From positions 1-40,690 of the forward strand of contig NZ_JAFCLS010000061.1 in NCBI RefSeq assembly GCF_018131075.1: DNA of 40,690 nucleotides, given 5' to 3'. The notes beneath the pieces were generated by a model. The model worked only from the letters and a program-made list of their open reading frames with translations, ran no database searches and was not told the origin of the DNA. The DNA is from Bradyrhizobium sp. JYMT SZCCT0428. GTDB taxonomy: Bacteria; Pseudomonadota; Alphaproteobacteria; Rhizobiales; Xanthobacteraceae. The translations under genes were made by a program, and so were the position numbers. Below, piece after piece: positions 16,538 to 24,237 of this stretch (positions within the stretch are counted from its first letter, which is position 1; each line of letters opens with the position of its first letter).

Positions 16538-17392
16538 TTGAGCGCGAACATCTCTGCAGCACCGGTGGTGACGGCTGGTTCGGTCCAATTCGGCAACCAC
16601 TTGCCGATTTCGATCATCGCCGGCCCGTGCCAGCTCGAAAGCCGCAGCCACGCGCTCGAGGTGGCGTCGGCGCTGAAGGAGATCGCGAGCCGCCTTAAAA
16701 TCGGGCTCGTCTACAAGACCTCGTTCGACAAGGCCAACCGCACCAGCGCCTCGGCCGCGCGCGGCATCGGGCTTGCGCAGGCGTTGCCGATCTTCGCCGA
16801 GATACGTTCCTCGCTCGGACTGCCCGTGCTGACAGACGTGCATGAGGCCTCGCAATGCGCCGAGGTGGCGCAGGCGGTGGACGTGCTGCAGATCCCGGCC
16901 TTCCTGTGCCGGCAGACCGACCTGCTGACGGCGGCGGCGGCGACCGGCAAAATCGTCAACGTCAAGAAGGGGCAGTTTCTGGCGCCGTGGGACATGGCCA
17001 ACGTCGTCAGCAAGATCACATCAGGCGGCAATCCGAACGTGCTGGTCACCGAACGTGGCGCATCCTTTGGCTACAACACGCTGGTGTCGGATATGCGCGC
17101 GCTGCCGATCATGGCGCGCACGACAGGCGCGCCCGTGATTTTCGACGCTACCCATTCGGTGCAGCAGCCGGGCGGGAAGGGCACTTCATCAGGCGGCGAG
17201 CGCGAATTCGTGCCGGTGCTGGCCCGCGCGGCGGTCGCGGTCGGTGTTGCCGGCGTGTTCATCGAAACCCATCCCGACCCTGATAACGCGCCGTCGGACG
17301 GACCCAACATGGTGCCGCTGCGCGAGTTCGAAGCGCTGGTAAAAACCCTGATGGAGTTTGACGCGCTGTCCAAGCGCGGAGCGCGCCAGTGA
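16538..17392 (+). CDS. kdsA: 3-deoxy-8-phosphooctulonate synthase (Kdo8P synthase)
   Basis: KdsA joins arabinose 5-phosphate and phosphoenolpyruvate to give Kdo 8-phosphate for lipopolysaccharide. The 284-residue barrel has IAGPCQLES, YKTSFDKANRTSASAARG, and DVHEASQC. The Cys in AGPCQLES is the residue that marks the metal-dependent class; enteric enzymes have Asn there. The start is TTG: GAAGGA lies seven bases before it and no in-frame ATG gives the N-terminus. The stop is followed by a GTG start of an MFS gene, so kdsA probably shares a transcript with it. Confidence 0.95.
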   Translation: MSANISAAPVVTAGSVQFGNHLPISIIAGPCQLESRSHALEVASALKEIASRLKIGLVYKTSFDKANRTSASAARGIGLAQALPIFAEIRSSLGLPVLTDVHEASQCAEVAQAVDVLQIPAFLCRQTDLLTAAAATGKIVNVKKGQFLAPWDMANVVSKITSGGNPNVLVTERGASFGYNTLVSDMRALPIMARTTGAPVIFDATHSVQQPGGKGTSSGGEREFVPVLARAAVAVGVAGVFIETHPDPDNAPSDGPNMVPLREFEALVKTLMEFDALSKRGARQ

Positions 17393-17405
17393 GGCTGATA
17401 TCACG

Positions 17406-18599
17406 GTGACCGCATCCAGCCGCCTGCCGCCGGCGCTCAACATCATTACGCTCGCGACCTTTTCGGCAAGCCTGTCCGCCCGTGCACTCGATCCGGTGTT
17501 GCCGCACGTCGCCGAGGATTTCTCCATCAGCATCGCCACGGCGGCCGGTTTCGCCGCCGTCTTTGCCTTTGCCTTTGCCATCATCCAGCCCGTGCTCGGT
17601 GCGGTCGCCGACATCTTCGGCAAGGCGCGCCTGATGATCGTGTGCCTGATGCTATTGGGCATCGCCAACATTCTCGGCGCGGTGGCGACATCGTTTCCGC
17701 TGTTGTTTGCAAGCCGCATCCTTGCCGGTATCGGCTCGGGCGGCGTGTTTCCGATTGCGCTCGGGCTCACCAGCGATCTCGTCGGGTCCGAGAAACGCCA
17801 GATCGCGATGGGGCGCACGCTGGCCGGCGCCATGACCGGCAATCTGCTGGGTGCTTCGGTGTCCGGCCTGATCGGCGACTTTCTCGGCTGGCGCGGCGTG
17901 CTCGCCGTTCTCGGCCTGATCGTGGTGGTGGCCTCGGTCGTGGTGGCAATCGCCTTTCGCGGCGCGGCGTTGACGCGTCCGCCGCGGACCAGCCTGTCGG
18001 CGCTCAAGCAAGGCTATCGCACGATTTTCACCAACCCGAATGCGCGCATCTGCTACTCGGCCGTCTTCATCGAAGGCTGCTGCGTGCTCGGGCTGTTTCC
18101 CTTCATTGCCGCGTTCCTGTTCGAGCTCGGCGAAACTTCGCTATCGATCGCGGGCATCGTGATCGCGGGATTTGCGGTCGGCGGTCTTTTCTACACCATG
18201 ACGGTGTCGCGCTTCCTGCCGCGGATTGGCGTCAGCGGCATGATGATGACGGGTGCCGCCATGGTCGGCGTGCAACTCATCGGTGTCGCGATGGGACCGC
18301 AGTGGAAGCTGCAAACACTCAGCCTGATTTTCATGGGCTGGGGCTTCTACATGATCCACGGCAGCCTGCAGGTATTCGCCAGCGAATTGTCCGTGGAAGC
18401 GCGCGCGACCGCGTTGTCGCTGCATGCGTTCTTTTTCTTCATGGGCCAGACCATCGGCCCCATCGCCTACGGTTTCGGCATCCAGCATGCCGGCAAGGTC
18501 CCGACCTTGCTCACGGCCGCGGCCATCATGGTCGCGCTCGGAATTGTCTGCGCGCGATTGCTGAAGCAGACCCGGCCGGCGGATGCGCGGCCGGGCTAG
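17406..18599 (+). CDS. MFS transporter
   Basis: The protein has about 12 transmembrane helices in 397 residues. The first half contains GAVADIFGKARLM, the loop 2-3 motif in weaker form, and SRILAGIGSGGVFPIALG in helix 4. The second half contains GLFYTMTVSRFLPRIG. The substrate is not predictable; drug:proton antiporters of the DHA1 group look similar. The likely start is GTG 17406 with GAGG about 11 bases upstream. An in-frame TTG at 17358 would overlap kdsA by 35 bases and is less likely. It converges with the Bug gene 18 bases later. Confidence 0.85.
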   Translation: MTASSRLPPALNIITLATFSASLSARALDPVLPHVAEDFSISIATAAGFAAVFAFAFAIIQPVLGAVADIFGKARLMIVCLMLLGIANILGAVATSFPLLFASRILAGIGSGGVFPIALGLTSDLVGSEKRQIAMGRTLAGAMTGNLLGASVSGLIGDFLGWRGVLAVLGLIVVVASVVVAIAFRGAALTRPPRTSLSALKQGYRTIFTNPNARICYSAVFIEGCCVLGLFPFIAAFLFELGETSLSIAGIVIAGFAVGGLFYTMTVSRFLPRIGVSGMMMTGAAMVGVQLIGVAMGPQWKLQTLSLIFMGWGFYMIHGSLQVFASELSVEARATALSLHAFFFFMGQTIGPIAYGFGIQHAGKVPTLLTAAAIMVALGIVCARLLKQTRPADARPG

Positions 18600-18617
18600 C
18601 TTCGGATCGGGCCCTCG

Positions 18618-19586
18618 CTATTCCATCTTGATTCCGGCGTCGGTGATCACCTTGGGCCAGCGCGCGATCTCTTCAGTAACGAAGCCACGGAATTCCTCCG
18701 GGGTGCTGCCCATCGGCACGATGCCCTGTTCGATCAGTTTTGCCTGCAATGCGGGGTCGGCCAGCGCCTTCTTGGCCTCGGCGGAGACGCGGTCGACGAT
18801 CTCCTTTGGCGTGCCCGCCGGGGCGATGATTCCGGCCCAGGTGCCGGACACGAAATCCGGCACGCCCTGTTCCGCCATCGTGGGCACGTCGGGCGCCGCC
18901 GGAATGCGCTCTTTCGCGGTGACGACGATCGCCTTGGCGTTCCCGGAGCGCACCTGCGGCATCAGCGGACCAACGATGTCGAACATCACGTTGATCTGCC
19001 CGCCGACGGTATCCTGCAAGGCGCCGGCGGTGCCCTTGTAGGGAATGTGCTGCATTTTGATGCCGGTGCGGCTCATGAACATCTCCATGGTGAGATGTGC
19101 GGCAGCGCCGATGCCGCTCGACGCAAAATTGAGCTCGCCCGGCTTGGCCTTGGCGAGCGCGATCAGCTCTTTCAAACTGTTCGCCGGCACGGAAGGGTGC
19201 GCGATCATGATCAGCGGTGCGACGCTCATCAGCGAGACGTAACTGAAGTCCTTCAGCGTGTCGTAGGGCAGCTTTGGATTGAGCGTGGCGTTTGCCGCAT
19301 GCGCCGCGATCACGGTGCCGAACGTGTAGCCGTCGGGCGCGGCCTTGGCGACGACGTCGGTGCCGATGATGGCGTTGGCGCCTGGCTTGTTCTCGAAGAC
19401 GATGGGCTGGCCGAGCGCCTCGGAGATTTTTTGCCCGACTAGGCGGGCCATCAGGTCGGTGTAGCCGCCCGGCGTGTAGGGGACGACCATGCGGATCGAC
19501 CGGTTCGGCCAGCCTTGTGCCCCAGCGCCGCCTGCGCAGCTCAGCAGAAGCGCGAACGCTGCAAGAGCGCGGAATGGATATTTCAT
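18618..19586 (-). CDS. Bug/TctC family periplasmic solute-binding protein
   Basis: The 322-residue protein has a signal peptide ending near AGGAGA, then the Bug signature PNRSIRMVVPYTPGGYTDLMAR. Further family segments are VFENKPGANAIIGTDVVAKA, PDGYTFG, MQHIPYKGTAGALQDTVGGQ, and PEEFRGFV. Such proteins bind carboxylates or similar anions for tripartite tricarboxylate transporters, or act as sensors. No TctA or TctB gene is in the window, so this is an orphan binding protein; the ligand is unknown. GAGGA eight bases before ATG 19586 supports the start. Confidence 0.93.
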   Translation of the reverse strand: MKYPFRALAAFALLLSCAGGAGAQGWPNRSIRMVVPYTPGGYTDLMARLVGQKISEALGQPIVFENKPGANAIIGTDVVAKAAPDGYTFGTVIAAHAANATLNPKLPYDTLKDFSYVSLMSVAPLIMIAHPSVPANSLKELIALAKAKPGELNFASSGIGAAAHLTMEMFMSRTGIKMQHIPYKGTAGALQDTVGGQINVMFDIVGPLMPQVRSGNAKAIVVTAKERIPAAPDVPTMAEQGVPDFVSGTWAGIIAPAGTPKEIVDRVSAEAKKALADPALQAKLIEQGIVPMGSTPEEFRGFVTEEIARWPKVITDAGIKME

Positions 19587-19803
19587 GATGTCGTTTCCTC
19601 AACAGCGCCAGCGTCTGAGATGCGCGGCGCTTCCTGCGGGCAGGCTACATCATCTGGATGCGAGTGAGATAGGCGTCGAGGCAACGTCTCTTGTTGCACA
19701 AGGTGCATGGCTTGCTGTCTGACCTGAGTGCGCAATGCACGCTGGAGTGCACGTGCGACGGCTCAGAATCAATTGGTTCACGCCCTGGCTGTGCCGCCTC
19801 GCG

Positions 19804-20772
19804 CTAATTTCCCATCGCTTGCGCCAACAAGGCCTGCGCCTGCCTGGTGGCTTCGGCAAATGACGGTTGCTGCGGTGCGCGCTCGGTAAAGCATTTCTTG
19901 TAGGCGTCTTCGCCCTTTTGCCTGAGATCGCCGAGCTTGTCGTAGGCCTTCCTGTCGATCCGCCTGGACTGCAGATCGTCAGCAGCCTTGTCGGCCTTCT
20001 TGTCGTAATCCGCCTTGATCGCAAGGCAGGCCGGGACGTCCACCTTGGGCTTGATCGATCCATAGGCGACATAGACCTTGCCGTTGGCCAGCGCTGAAAC
20101 GAACACTTCGTCTGCGGCCTCGGGGACGGCGTCCTGGGTTCGCCCGCCCAGCATCGCAAAGGCGAAGCTGGCGGAGGCGGGTTTGGCGATCGGCAATTCG
20201 TTGAAGTTCACGACCGCCGCATCCGTCGAGATCGCCTGGGTGTAGAAGCTTTCGTCCTTGAGGGCGGTGCCGATCTGTTGCGGCACGTTCTTGAGTTTCT
20301 TGCCCCACCAGTCCTTGTGCGCGCGAAGCCAGCGCTCGAACATCGGCTGCGTCGTCACGATGATATGAGACTTCGGCTCGACATATTGGCCGTCGCGGCC
20401 GTTCTGGCCGGCCTTCTCGCCGTTCTCGCCCAATTCGGAGTCGAAGCGCACACCGTCGAGCAGGCCAAAGCCCATATCGCCCTTGGATAAAGCATCGAGA
20501 TTAAGCTTGGCCGTTCCAAATCCCTTGCGAGCGGATTCGGCGACGATCGGCGCGAGCTTCGCCAAGAGATCAGCGCGCAGCGATTCCGTCAGCTTGAAGG
20601 CCTCGTCGTCCTTCTTGTCCGCGTACATTTTCGTGATTTTCGCGATCGCGGCGTCGCGGGCCGCGATGTACCGGTCCTCTGGTGAGGCTGGCGCGGCGTT
20701 GGCGCTTGCAAGGTTCGCGAGGACGCACGAAGCGGCGACAAGTCGGATGATGGCGGCGAATGGGCTTTGCAT
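19804..20772 (-). CDS. Secreted protein of unknown function
   Basis: This 322-residue protein is not recognised. A signal peptide covers about the first 26 residues (hydrophobic helix ending ANLASANAAP). The mature part is Lys-, Ala- and Asp-rich with long predicted helices near both ends, and a middle with FERWLRAHKDWWGKKLKN and a Gly/Asn-rich stretch around ELGENGEKAGQNGRDG. Two lone cysteines (VPACLAIK and YKKCFTE) could form a disulfide in the periplasm. It follows queF by 31 bases on the same strand, but nothing else links them. Shine-Dalgarno is weak. Confidence 0.78.
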   Translation of the reverse strand: MQSPFAAIIRLVAASCVLANLASANAAPASPEDRYIAARDAAIAKITKMYADKKDDEAFKLTESLRADLLAKLAPIVAESARKGFGTAKLNLDALSKGDMGFGLLDGVRFDSELGENGEKAGQNGRDGQYVEPKSHIIVTTQPMFERWLRAHKDWWGKKLKNVPQQIGTALKDESFYTQAISTDAAVVNFNELPIAKPASASFAFAMLGGRTQDAVPEAADEVFVSALANGKVYVAYGSIKPKVDVPACLAIKADYDKKADKAADDLQSRRIDRKAYDKLGDLRQKGEDAYKKCFTERAPQQPSFAEATRQAQALLAQAMGN

Positions 20773-20803
20773 GGGCGGTTGTCGGGATAATCAGCCGTTA
20801 GGT

Positions 20804-21259
20804 TCAACCGCGGCCGCGATAGGGCGCGACCCCCTGGTCGGGGACCCATACGCCCTTGGGCAGCTTGCCGGTTTGCCAGAACACATCGATCGGGATGCCG
20901 CCGCGCGGATGCCAGTAGCCGCCGATGCGCAACCATTTAGGCTTGATCTCGGTCGCGATCCGCTTGCCGATCGAAACCGTGCAATCCTCATGGAACGCGC
21001 CGTGATTGCGAAAGCTCGCGACATAGAGTTTTAGCGACTTGGACTCCAACAGCCATTGGCCCGGCACGTAATCGATCATCAGATGGGCGAAATCCGGCTG
21101 TCCGGTGACCGGGCAGAGCGAGGTGAATTCGGGCGCCGTGAACCGCACCAGATAATTGGTATCCTTTTGCGGATTGGGCACGCAGTCCAGCGTCGCCTTT
21201 TCGGGACTGTCGGGCCATTCCACGGCGCGGCCGAGCTGCAATGATTTTTTGGCCATCAT
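20804..21259 (-). CDS. queF: NADPH-dependent preQ0 reductase QueF
   Basis: QueF reduces the nitrile of 7-cyano-7-deazaguanine to preQ1 for queuosine in tRNA. At 151 residues this is the short single-domain type. The catalytic Cys lies in FTSLCPVTGQPDFAH, which also includes the catalytic Asp, and the QueF signature ESKSLKLYVASFRNH is intact. AGGA upstream of the double ATG at 21259 is a good Shine-Dalgarno. I looked for a preQ1 riboswitch in the 53 bases upstream and saw none. It may be read through from the cytochrome c gene. Confidence 0.96.
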   Translation of the reverse strand: MMAKKSLQLGRAVEWPDSPEKATLDCVPNPQKDTNYLVRFTAPEFTSLCPVTGQPDFAHLMIDYVPGQWLLESKSLKLYVASFRNHGAFHEDCTVSIGKRIATEIKPKWLRIGGYWHPRGGIPIDVFWQTGKLPKGVWVPDQGVAPYRGRG

Positions 21260-21312
21260 GATCGTCCTGTTGCGACCGCTGACATGGACGCATCAGGCTT
21301 GGCCGTCAACCG

Positions 21313-21687
21313 TCAGCGCGACGCGGGATCTGAGAGAAAGCGCACCAGTGCCGTTCGCTCCGCCGCATCTTCGATCCCGCGCATCGACATCCACAGCCCC
21401 GGAAACATCTCAGCGGGATCGGCCAGGAAGCTTTCCAGACGCGGCATATCCCAGCGCAAACCATCATCGCGCGCCTTGCCCAGCACCGGTGAGTAGTCGA
21501 ACGCCGGATCGCCGGCGACAACACGCCCAGCCACGCCGGCCAGATTGGGACCGGGCAGGCCGCGCTCAGTGGGATCAAGGCTGTGGCAGGCCCGGCATGG
21601 CGCGAACAGCCGCGCGCCGTTTTCGTCTGCCGAAGCGGGGGCAGCAGCCAGCATCGGCAGCAGCAACAGGAACGCGAAGCATTTCAC
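21313..21687 (-). CDS. Small c-type cytochrome
   Basis: The 124-residue precursor has a signal peptide (about 1-20, LLLLPMLAAAPASA) and one haem-binding CRACH motif, then the usual PGPNLAGVAGR and FDYSPVL. The family shape near the end (DPAEMFPGLWMSM) supplies the likely axial Met. It is a soluble periplasmic electron carrier of the cytochrome c550 kind. The start is GTG: its GTGA overlaps the stop of the upstream beta-propeller gene, a clear sign of translational coupling. The longer in-frame reading to 21933 is not coding. Confidence 0.87.
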   Translation of the reverse strand: MKCFAFLLLLPMLAAAPASADENGARLFAPCRACHSLDPTERGLPGPNLAGVAGRVVAGDPAFDYSPVLGKARDDGLRWDMPRLESFLADPAEMFPGLWMSMRGIEDAAERTALVRFLSDPASR

Positions 21688-22677
21688 GCAGGCGCGACCG
21701 TCTGGATCACGACCAGGCGGTTGGTGCCGGACTCGCCGCCCCAGGTCTCGCCAGGCTTGCCGTCGAGCTGCCGCACATTCGCGCCAGCCTTGTCGCTCGG
21801 GAACGCGTTGAACTTCTCGGTCACGGGATCGAAGCGCACGATCGCGTTGGCGCCGAAATCGGTGAGCCACACCTTGTCCTTGTCGTCGACATACACCGCA
21901 TAGGTGCGCGGATTGTCGCCGGGCAGCTTCCATGCCTTCCAGGAGCCATCAGAAGGATCGTGCATCGACACGTTGCCGCTGTTCCATTCGCTGACCCAGA
22001 TCCGGCCCTTCGAATCCGACCACACCCGGCGTGCGCCCTGGTTCGGCGTCGGCGGGTCCACCACGGTGGCATTGCCGGTCGCGGGATCGATTTTCGCGAT
22101 GTGATTGCCGGCGAGCGAGGCGTACCAGATGTCACCCTTCGGCGTGATCGTCATGCCATAGGTGCCGCGGCCGCGCGGCGACTTGAAAACCGTCATGTCG
22201 CCCGATTTCGGGTCGAGCCTGCCATAGATGCCGGATTGGCCGGTGAACCAGTAGATGCCGTTTTTATCGAACACGGCGGTGTTGAGGTTGGCATAGGCTT
22301 CGTTCTCGGGCAGACGAAACAGCGTCACCTTGTGATCACCGGGGTCGACGCGGGCGATCGCATTCTGCCCGCCTTCGGTGACCCAGGGCGCGCCATCGGG
22401 GCCGATGATGACGCCATGGGGAGCGGCGCCCTTGCCGAGGTCGACCAGCTTGTATGACCCATCGCGCGGATCGAGCCGCCCCAGCGTGCCGTTGCGCTGG
22501 CCGCAAAACCACATCGTGCCATCGGGCGCCGGCGTGACGTCGCGCGAGCCCCATGCCTGCGGCGACCGGATAATATTTGACCCGGAACGGGCTCTCCTGG
22601 GCATCCGCAACGCGCGCAAGCGCAGGCGTGGCTAAAATTCCGGCAGCAGAAGTTTTGAGAAACTGGCGGCGATTCAT
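21684..22677 (-). pseudogene. Tat-exported Vgb-like beta-propeller protein, frameshifted
   Basis: The product would be about 330 residues. A twin-arginine signal starts at ATG 22677 (MNRRQFLKTSAAGILATPAL). The mature part repeats beta-propeller blades with the pattern PDG-x-W, GRLDP, G-x-W-(F/V)-T/S, as in virginiamycin B lyase and streptogramin-lyase-like proteins. That family mostly contains proteins of unknown role, so lyase activity should not be assumed. The frame shifts between YYPVAAG and SRDVTPAPDG. Removing one G from the GGGG run (CCCC at 22548-22551 on plus) restores GMGSRDVTP. It is coupled to the cytochrome c gene by a GTGA overlap, which suggests a redox-linked periplasmic partner. 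Confidence 0.83.
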
Positions 22678-22770
22678 TGCGTTACCCCGGTTCTTGAACG
22701 AGAAGGTTTGGGCGCGAAGATCAACCTCGAAACAGCATAGTCCTACCACATCCGCCCGTCAGGCGAAGCC

Positions 22771-22868
22771 GGAAGAGCGTTTTCCAGCGAAGTGGACGCC
22801 GGTTCGTGTGAAGAAAACGCGTCAAATCAAGAGACTAGGCTCCGTTCCGATTCAATCGGAACGGAGCC
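22771..22868. repeat. Dispersed repeat ending in a perfect 14-bp hairpin
   Basis: The stretch beginning GAGCGTTTTCCAGCGAAGTG and including GAAGAAAACGCGTCAAATC recalls, from memory, an intergenic element common in Bradyrhizobium. Its end is a perfect hairpin: GGCTCCGTTCCGAT (22838-22851), loop TCA, ATCGGAACGGAGCC (22855-22868). It sits in the 274-base divergent gap between the beta-propeller gene and eno, about 80 bases before the eno start. There is no T-run, so it is not an obvious terminator. Confidence 0.6.
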
Positions 22869-22951
22869 GGCTCTAAGCGTTCACATTTGCTTGCGCGCCG
22901 TGTAAGACGCGCTCAATTCCAGCCCCTAAACCATGCAGGGAAGTGCAAGAC

Positions 22952-24235
22952 ATGACCGCCATTATTGACATCATCGGCCGCGAAATCCTCGATAGCCGTG
23001 GCAATCCCACCGTTGAAGTCGATGTGGTGCTGGAAGACGGCTCGATCGGCCGCGCCGCGGTGCCCTCTGGCGCCTCCACCGGCGCCCATGAGGCGGTGGA
23101 ACTGCGGGACGGCGACAAAAAGCGCTATCTCGGCAAGGGCGTACAGAAGGCGGTCGAGGCCATCAACGGCGAAATCTTCGAGGCGCTTGCCGACCGTCCG
23201 GTCGAGGAACAGGTCCAGATCGACCAGGTCATGATTGATCTCGACGGCACGCCCAACAAGAGCCGGTTAGGGGCCAACGCCATCCTCGGCGTTTCCCTGG
23301 CGTGCGCCAAGGCGGCCGCGGAATCCTTCGACATGCCGCTCTATCGCTATGTCGGCGGCACCTCGGCGCGCACTCTGCCGGTGCCGATGATGAACATCAT
23401 CAATGGCGGCGTGCACGCCGACAACCCGATCGACTTCCAGGAGTTCATGATCCTCCCGGTGGGAGCGGCGAGTTTCGCCGAGGCGCTGCGCTGCGGCGCT
23501 GAAATCTTCCATACCCTGAAGGGCGAGCTGAAGAAGGCCGGCCACAACACCAATGTCGGCGACGAGGGCGGTTTCGCGCCCAACCTGCCGTCGGCGGATG
23601 CCGCGCTCGAATTCGTCGTCAGCGCGATCGGCAAGGCCGGCTACAGCGCGGGCAGCGACGTCATGCTCGGCCTCGATTGCGCCGCGACCGAGTTCTTCAA
23701 GGACGGCAATTACGTCTATGGCGGCGAGAACAAGACCCGTTCGCGTTCCGAGCAGGCGAAATATCTCGCCGATCTCGTCGCGCGCTATCCGATCGTCACG
23801 ATCGAGGATGGCATGTCGGAAGACGACATGGATGGCTGGAAGGAATTGACCGACCTCGTCGGCAAGAAGTGCCAGCTGGTCGGCGACGATCTGTTCGTCA
23901 CCAACGTCACAAGGCTCGCCGACGGCATCAAGAACGGCCGCGCCAATTCGATCCTGATCAAGGTCAACCAGATCGGCACGCTGACCGAGACGCTTTCCGC
24001 CGTCGAACTGGCTCACAAATACGGCTACACCTCTGTCATGTCGCACCGTTCGGGCGAGACCGAGGATTCGACCATCGCCGACCTCGCGGTCGCCACCAAT
24101 TGCGGCCAGATCAAAACCGGCTCATTGGCGCGCTCCGACCGCACCGCCAAGTACAATCAATTGCTGCGCATCGAGCAGCAATTGGGCGCGCAGGCGAAAT
24201 ACGCGGGGCGGGCGGCGCTGAAGGCGCTGGCGTAA
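22952..24235 (+). CDS. eno: Enolase
   Basis: Enolase converts 2-phosphoglycerate to phosphoenolpyruvate. The 427-residue chain starts at ATG 22952 (MTAIIDIIGREILDSRGNP); AGGGAA at 22937-22942 is 9 bases upstream, while the in-frame GTG at 22943 lies directly on it. The key residues are visible in GDEGGFAPN, MLGLDCAATEFF and IEDGMSEDD (metal ligands), LIKVNQIGTLTE with the base Lys, and SHRSGETED. It feeds the pyruvate dehydrogenase genes downstream. It converges with the M15-like gene two bases after its stop. Confidence 0.98.
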   Translation: MTAIIDIIGREILDSRGNPTVEVDVVLEDGSIGRAAVPSGASTGAHEAVELRDGDKKRYLGKGVQKAVEAINGEIFEALADRPVEEQVQIDQVMIDLDGTPNKSRLGANAILGVSLACAKAAAESFDMPLYRYVGGTSARTLPVPMMNIINGGVHADNPIDFQEFMILPVGAASFAEALRCGAEIFHTLKGELKKAGHNTNVGDEGGFAPNLPSADAALEFVVSAIGKAGYSAGSDVMLGLDCAATEFFKDGNYVYGGENKTRSRSEQAKYLADLVARYPIVTIEDGMSEDDMDGWKELTDLVGKKCQLVGDDLFVTNVTRLADGIKNGRANSILIKVNQIGTLTETLSAVELAHKYGYTSVMSHRSGETEDSTIADLAVATNCGQIKTGSLARSDRTAKYNQLLRIEQQLGAQAKYAGRAALKALA

Positions 24236-24237
24236 AG

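Noticed and set aside
21260..21312. Possible preQ1 riboswitch before queF
   Set aside because: Only 53 bases are available and no preQ1-type stem with an A-rich tail is visible.
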